A stretch of 9,114 nucleotides of DNA from SZAS-18 sp031370675. GTDB lineage: Bacteria > Verrucomicrobiota > Verrucomicrobiia > Chthoniobacterales > SZAS-18. The translations under genes and the position numbers were made by a program. Below the pieces are notes generated by a model, which was not told the DNA's origin, did not search any database, and worked only from the letters and a program-made list of their open reading frames with translations. Positions 5,741-9,114 of the stretch are shown here, piece by piece; the stretch's first letter is position 1, and each line of letters starts with the position of its first letter. The stretch lies in contig JANMQT010000017.1 in assembly GCA_031370675.1 (NCBI GenBank), positions 1 to 9,114 of the forward strand, written 5' to 3'.

Positions 5741-6751
5741 TCAAAGCTCGTTTTTCGCGTCGCTCATCAGCCGGCCCTGCGCGGTCCACTGGTCAAACTC
5801 CGTCCAGCCGCGCTGGAGCAGGCCCAGCGCGTCATTGAAGCGGTTCGGGGACCCGAGCACGATCACGATGAGCCGGCGCGGCATGACCTGCACGTCCTTG
5901 CCGACCTGCTTGGCCAGCGGCGGCTTGAGCGCGGAAATGATCAGGCAACCGCCGGCGCGCGCGGTCTGGCCGGTCTTCACGCCGTCGATTTCGGAATTCC
6001 CAAGCAACTCGTTGGTGTTGCGCAGCAGATACTCGTTGGCGGCCGGGGCGGCCGGGGCGGCGGGTGCCGGACCAGGAGCGGGGGGCGCGGCGGCGGCGGG
6101 GGCGCCGCGCTGGATTCCGATGCGGCGTTCCTTCTGCGTGACGAAAAACCGAAAGGACGCTTTCGAAACTGCATGCTTCGTCAGGCGCGCCATGTCCAGT
6201 GCGGTTGAATAGGGCCGGTCCACGTTGTCAACGCCGTTGGGATTGAGAAAAAGCGTGCGGTCCATCCGGAGATTTTGCGCGAGGGCGTTCATCTGCTGCA
6301 CGAAGCGCTGGAGCGGAGTCGAGCCGGCACCGCCGCCCGGAAGCTGCGGCCCGAAGTGCATCGCCAGCGCCTCGGCGGCGATGTTGTCCGACTGCAGCAG
6401 CATGGCGAACACGAGGTCGCGCACCGTAACCCGGTCGCCGGGTTGGAAGCCGATGGGATTCGTCAGTTCCGGGCGAACCGCCGCGGCCGGCAGCGTGACG
6501 AGCTCCCCGAGGTTGATTTTGCGCAGCTCGCACCAGTCCAGCACCACCATGGCGGTGGCGACCTTCGTCAGGCTGGCGACCTGGCGCTTGTCCTTCTGCC
6601 CGCGGGCCTCGAGGACGTGGCCGCTGGTGGCATCGGCGACGACGTACGATTCCGGGCCCTGCGCGACGGCGCGGGCGGGCGACGCCAGGAGATACACCGC
6701 GGTGAAGGCGGACAGCGCGACCGGGTTGAGGAAGATCGAAGGACGTGGCAC
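5741..6751 (-). CDS. D-alanyl-D-alanine carboxypeptidase, peptidase S11 (PBP5/DacF-like)
   Basis: A 336-residue penicillin-binding protein that trims the terminal D-Ala from peptidoglycan stem peptides in the periplasm. It has an N-terminal signal peptide (hydrophobic 11-24, likely cleavage after an Ala near 28-30, SPARAVAQ). The active-site motifs are SLTK (60-63, nucleophile Ser60), SDN (121-123) and KTG (259-261, followed by QTARAGGCL). Residues 217-238 are almost only Ala and Pro, an unusual low-complexity insert between SDN and KTG, encoded by a G-rich repeat on the other strand. A clear C-terminal membrane-anchoring amphipathic helix and the beta domain of E. coli PBP5 are not obvious. 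The start is GTG at 6751: an in-frame TGA lies two codons upstream, so no longer form is possible, and this start preserves the signal peptide. It is the first gene of the probable dac-pfk-lrp operon and divergent from the ABC ATPase gene. Confidence 0.9.
   Translation of the reverse strand: MPRPSIFLNPVALSAFTAVYLLASPARAVAQGPESYVVADATSGHVLEARGQKDKRQVASLTKVATAMVVLDWCELRKINLGELVTLPAAAVRPELTNPIGFQPGDRVTVRDLVFAMLLQSDNIAAEALAMHFGPQLPGGGAGSTPLQRFVQQMNALAQNLRMDRTLFLNPNGVDNVDRPYSTALDMARLTKHAVSKASFRFFVTQKERRIGIQRGAPAAAAPPAPGPAPAAPAAPAANEYLLRNTNELLGNSEIDGVKTGQTARAGGCLIISALKPPLAKQVGKDVQVMPRRLIVIVLGSPNRFNDALGLLQRGWTEFDQWTAQGRLMSDAKNEL
6039..6103. repeat. G-rich 9-bp tandem repeat inside the carboxypeptidase gene
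   Basis: GCGGCCGGG occurs twice in tandem (6039-6047, 6048-6056) with a third partial copy (from 6057), followed by further G runs at 6080-6085 and 6098-6102. It encodes the Ala/Pro insert on the - strand. The + strand has enough spaced G runs for a possible G-quadruplex. Length changes in units of 9 bp would keep the frame. Confidence 0.55.
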
Positions 6752-6757
6752 GGGCGA

Positions 6758-6785
6758 TCAATAGCCGCGCGCGAACGCTTGGCAA
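6758..6785 (-). promoter_or_regulatory. Candidate promoter of the dac-pfk-lrp operon, leaderless geometry
   Basis: On the - strand TTGCCA (6785-6780) and TATTGA (6763-6758) are 16 bp apart. The expected start site falls at about 6751, which is the first base of the GTG start codon, so the transcript would be leaderless or nearly so. No Shine-Dalgarno is present upstream of this GTG, which agrees with that. The hexamers are only moderate matches. Confidence 0.28.
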
Positions 6786-6831
6786 ATCGGGCGGACGCGG
6801 ACGCCGCCTTGCGCCCGGCCCGGCGTGGGCC

Positions 6832-6838
6832 AAGGTGG
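6832..6838 (+). promoter_or_regulatory. Shine-Dalgarno site of the ABC ATPase gene
   Basis: AAGGTGG, one mismatch from the AAGGAGG consensus, ends 6 bases before the ATG at 6845. It is the best ribosome binding site in the window and supports that ATG over the long in-frame extension upstream, which is antisense to the carboxypeptidase gene. Confidence 0.55.
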
Positions 6839-6844
6839 CGGCCC

Positions 6845-7528
<684 letters not shown>

Positions 7529-7563
7529 CCCACCGTCGCCCCGAAACCCCCAGTCCCGATTGC

Positions 7564-8037
7564 ATGAACGCTCCCGCCAGCCCCGATCAGCTCATGAATC
7601 TCGCGCTCTTCATGGAGTTCACGCGCGGGGAAATGGAAACCCTGATCGATCTGGCCGACCCCACGCTTTTCCGCGCGGGCGCGGTGGTGGTGCGCCAGGA
7701 TGAAACGGGCGACGCGCTTTACATCGTGATCAGCGGCGAGGTGCAGGTGACGCACCGGCGTGATGGCCGCGACATCCTCCTCGCCACGCTGGGCCCGGGC
7801 GATTTCTTCGGGGAACTGGCGCTGGTCGATGACGGACCGCGCTCGGCGACCGTCACGGCCACGCAGGAAAGCCTGATGCTCAAGGTGCCGCAAGCGGTGC
7901 TGCGGGCACTGGCGGGCGTGTATCCCAATGCCGCCTTCAAGCTGTTGATGACCATCGCCAAGGTCCTCGTTTCGCGCATGCGCAAGGGCAATGCCCGCTA
8001 CATCGACTCTCTGCTGGCCGCGAGCGCGGTGAAGTGA
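7564..8037 (+). CDS. Stand-alone cyclic-nucleotide-binding (CNB) domain protein
   Basis: A 157-residue protein consisting of one Crp-like cupin-type CNB domain (about 15-120) plus a helical C-terminal tail. The phosphate-binding cassette is well preserved: GDFFGELAL (79-87) followed by PRSATV (92-97), including the Glu and Arg that contact the cyclic nucleotide in this superfamily. Earlier strands show the usual GDALYIVISGEVQVT segment. There is no helix-turn-helix, so it is unlikely to be a DNA-binding Crp regulator by itself; it may be a sensor subunit or regulate a partner protein. The ligand could be cAMP or cGMP but is not determined. The start is uncertain: ATG 7564 is chosen, GTG 7525 (overlapping the ATPase stop) and ATG 7594 are alternatives, and none has a good Shine-Dalgarno. 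It lies between the ABC ATPase and lpxC-fabZ, 39 bp before the latter. Confidence 0.82.
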   Translation: MNAPASPDQLMNLALFMEFTRGEMETLIDLADPTLFRAGAVVVRQDETGDALYIVISGEVQVTHRRDGRDILLATLGPGDFFGELALVDDGPRSATVTATQESLMLKVPQAVLRALAGVYPNAAFKLLMTIAKVLVSRMRKGNARYIDSLLAASAVK

Positions 8038-8076
8038 GTCGCGCTTCGCCTGCGGCCCAAACGATTTCCCCCGATC

Positions 8077-9114
8077 ATGAGTCTTTCCACCCGGCAGCGC
8101 ACGCTCGCGAAAAAGGGAAGCCTCGCCGGCACGTCGCTGCACACGGGCGAGAAGGTCGTCTTGACCCTGCGACCCGCGCCGCCCGGCACGGGCTTTGTCT
8201 TCAAGCGCGTGGATTTGCGCGATGAACCAACCGTCGCCGCGCGTATCGAGAATGTGAAGCAGGTCGAGCGCGCCACCACGCTGGGCGAGGGCAGCGTCAA
8301 GGTGCACACCGTCGAGCACGTACTGAGCGCGTTGAGCGGGCTGGGGGTAGACAACGCGCAGATCGACATGGATGCGAACGAGCCGCCGATCGGCGACGGG
8401 AGCGCGAAGCCTTTCGTCGAATTGATCCAGCAATGCGGCGTGATCGAACAGGACGCGCCCTGCGCGATCTACGACGTGCGCGAGCCGCTGCATCTCGAGA
8501 CCAAGTCCGGTTCGCTGCTGACGATCGTGCCGGACGAGCGCTTCCGGCTTTCCGTCACGCAGGTGGGCCCCGAAGGCATGCACACGCAGTTCGCCTCGCT
8601 TGAGATCACCCCCGAGACCTACGCCCGGGAAATAGCGTCGGCGCGGACCTTCACCTTCTTGCGCGACATCCAGCCGCTGCTCGACAAGGGCCTGATCAAG
8701 GGCGGCGCTCTCGACAACGCGATCGTGATCCAGGACGACGGCAGCACGGTCAGCACCGGCGCCCTGCGCTTCCGTGACGAATTTGTCCGGCACAAGATCC
8801 TCGATTTGGTGGGCGACCTCGCCCTGTTCGGCCGGCGCATCCGAGGGCATGTCATCGCGGTGAAGCCCGGCCACGGGCCGAATGCCGAGCTGACGCGCGC
8901 TCTCTCGAAACGTTATGCATTGATGCAGTCGCTGATCCCCGCGCCCTTCCAGATGCCGTCGGGCGAGGCGGTCCTCGACATCCACGAGATCATGCGGCTG
9001 CTGCCGCACCGCTACCCGTTCCTGCTGCTCGATCGCGTCATTCGTTTCGACGGCGAGACGAAGGTCACCGCGATGAAAAACATCACGGTCAACGAGCCTT
9101 ATTTCCAGGGCCAC
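8077..9114 (+). CDS. lpxC-fabZ: LpxC-FabZ fusion: UDP-3-O-acyl-GlcNAc deacetylase / 3-hydroxyacyl-ACP dehydratase (3' end outside the window)
   Basis: An open frame of 346 codons from ATG 8077 to the window edge, without a stop. Residues 1-280 are LpxC, the zinc deacetylase that commits UDP-acyl-GlcNAc to lipid A synthesis. Zinc ligands are His81 (in HTVEH, with catalytic Glu80), His239 and Asp243 (in RHKILDLVGD); the active-site His266 lies in VKPGHGPN. A short linker (about 281-297, including PAPFQMPSGEA) leads into FabZ: DIHEIMRLLPHRYPFLLLDRV (301-321 region) and NEPYFQGH, whose last codon in the window encodes the expected catalytic His346; the catalytic Glu would lie beyond the edge. FabZ dehydrates 3-hydroxyacyl-ACP and competes with LpxA for the same pool, so the fusion keeps the two branches equimolar. 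Such fusions are known in Bacteroidetes/Chlorobi and some other phyla. No obvious Shine-Dalgarno precedes the ATG, but it starts exactly at the family N-terminus (STRQRTLAKKGSLAG). Confidence 0.93.
   Translation, partial: MSLSTRQRTLAKKGSLAGTSLHTGEKVVLTLRPAPPGTGFVFKRVDLRDEPTVAARIENVKQVERATTLGEGSVKVHTVEHVLSALSGLGVDNAQIDMDANEPPIGDGSAKPFVELIQQCGVIEQDAPCAIYDVREPLHLETKSGSLLTIVPDERFRLSVTQVGPEGMHTQFASLEITPETYAREIASARTFTFLRDIQPLLDKGLIKGGALDNAIVIQDDGSTVSTGALRFRDEFVRHKILDLVGDLALFGRRIRGHVIAVKPGHGPNAELTRALSKRYALMQSLIPAPFQMPSGEAVLDIHEIMRLLPHRYPFLLLDRVIRFDGETKVTAMKNITVNEPYFQGH

Noticed and set aside
6275..6844. In-frame extension of the ABC ATPase upstream to 6275
   Set aside because: It is antisense to the carboxypeptidase gene; ATG 6845 has a good Shine-Dalgarno and matches the family start.

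Overview
The window reads as ordinary chromosomal DNA from a GC-rich, Gram-negative bacterium of the Planctomycetes-Verrucomicrobia-Chlamydiae type. The best guess is a verrucomicrobial relative of Opitutaceae. This assignment is inference. It rests on an LpxC-FabZ fusion, a HemQ-type coproheme decarboxylase of verrucomicrobial/planctomycetal flavour, a DEG-type protease with the PDZ-like C-terminal domain, and weak or absent Shine-Dalgarno sequences before most genes. I see no phage, transposase, tRNA, rRNA or CRISPR features.

Layout. At the left edge (+ strand) is the 3' end of a Deg/HtrA-like protease gene, followed 28 bp later by hemQ (614-1447). A convergent boundary follows (1448-1575), with a likely terminator for the gene on the other strand. 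From 1576 to 6751 everything is on the - strand. Read in the direction of transcription, this is a D-alanyl-D-alanine carboxypeptidase (6751-5741), 6-phosphofructokinase (5673-4591) and an Lrp/AsnC regulator (4568-4086), probably one operon. A 233-bp intergenic region with an inverted pair of 7-bp tandem repeats comes next, then penicillin-binding protein 1C (3852-1576). At 6752-6844 lies a divergent promoter region. From 6845 to the right edge genes are on the + strand: a LolD/MacB-type ABC ATPase, a stand-alone cyclic-nucleotide-binding-domain protein, and lpxC-fabZ, which runs off the window.

How the genes fit together. Most are cell-envelope genes: two peptidoglycan enzymes (PBP1C and a class S11 carboxypeptidase), the committed step of lipid A synthesis fused to the fatty-acid dehydratase FabZ, a periplasmic-type protease and an ABC ATPase of the lipoprotein-export/efflux family. 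The central-metabolism members are phosphofructokinase and HemQ.

No clearly undescribed system is visible. The observations most worth checking are the 7-bp repeat element, the ATPase without a visible permease beside a regulator-like CNB protein in front of lpxC-fabZ, and two predicted promoters that sit almost on top of their start codons.
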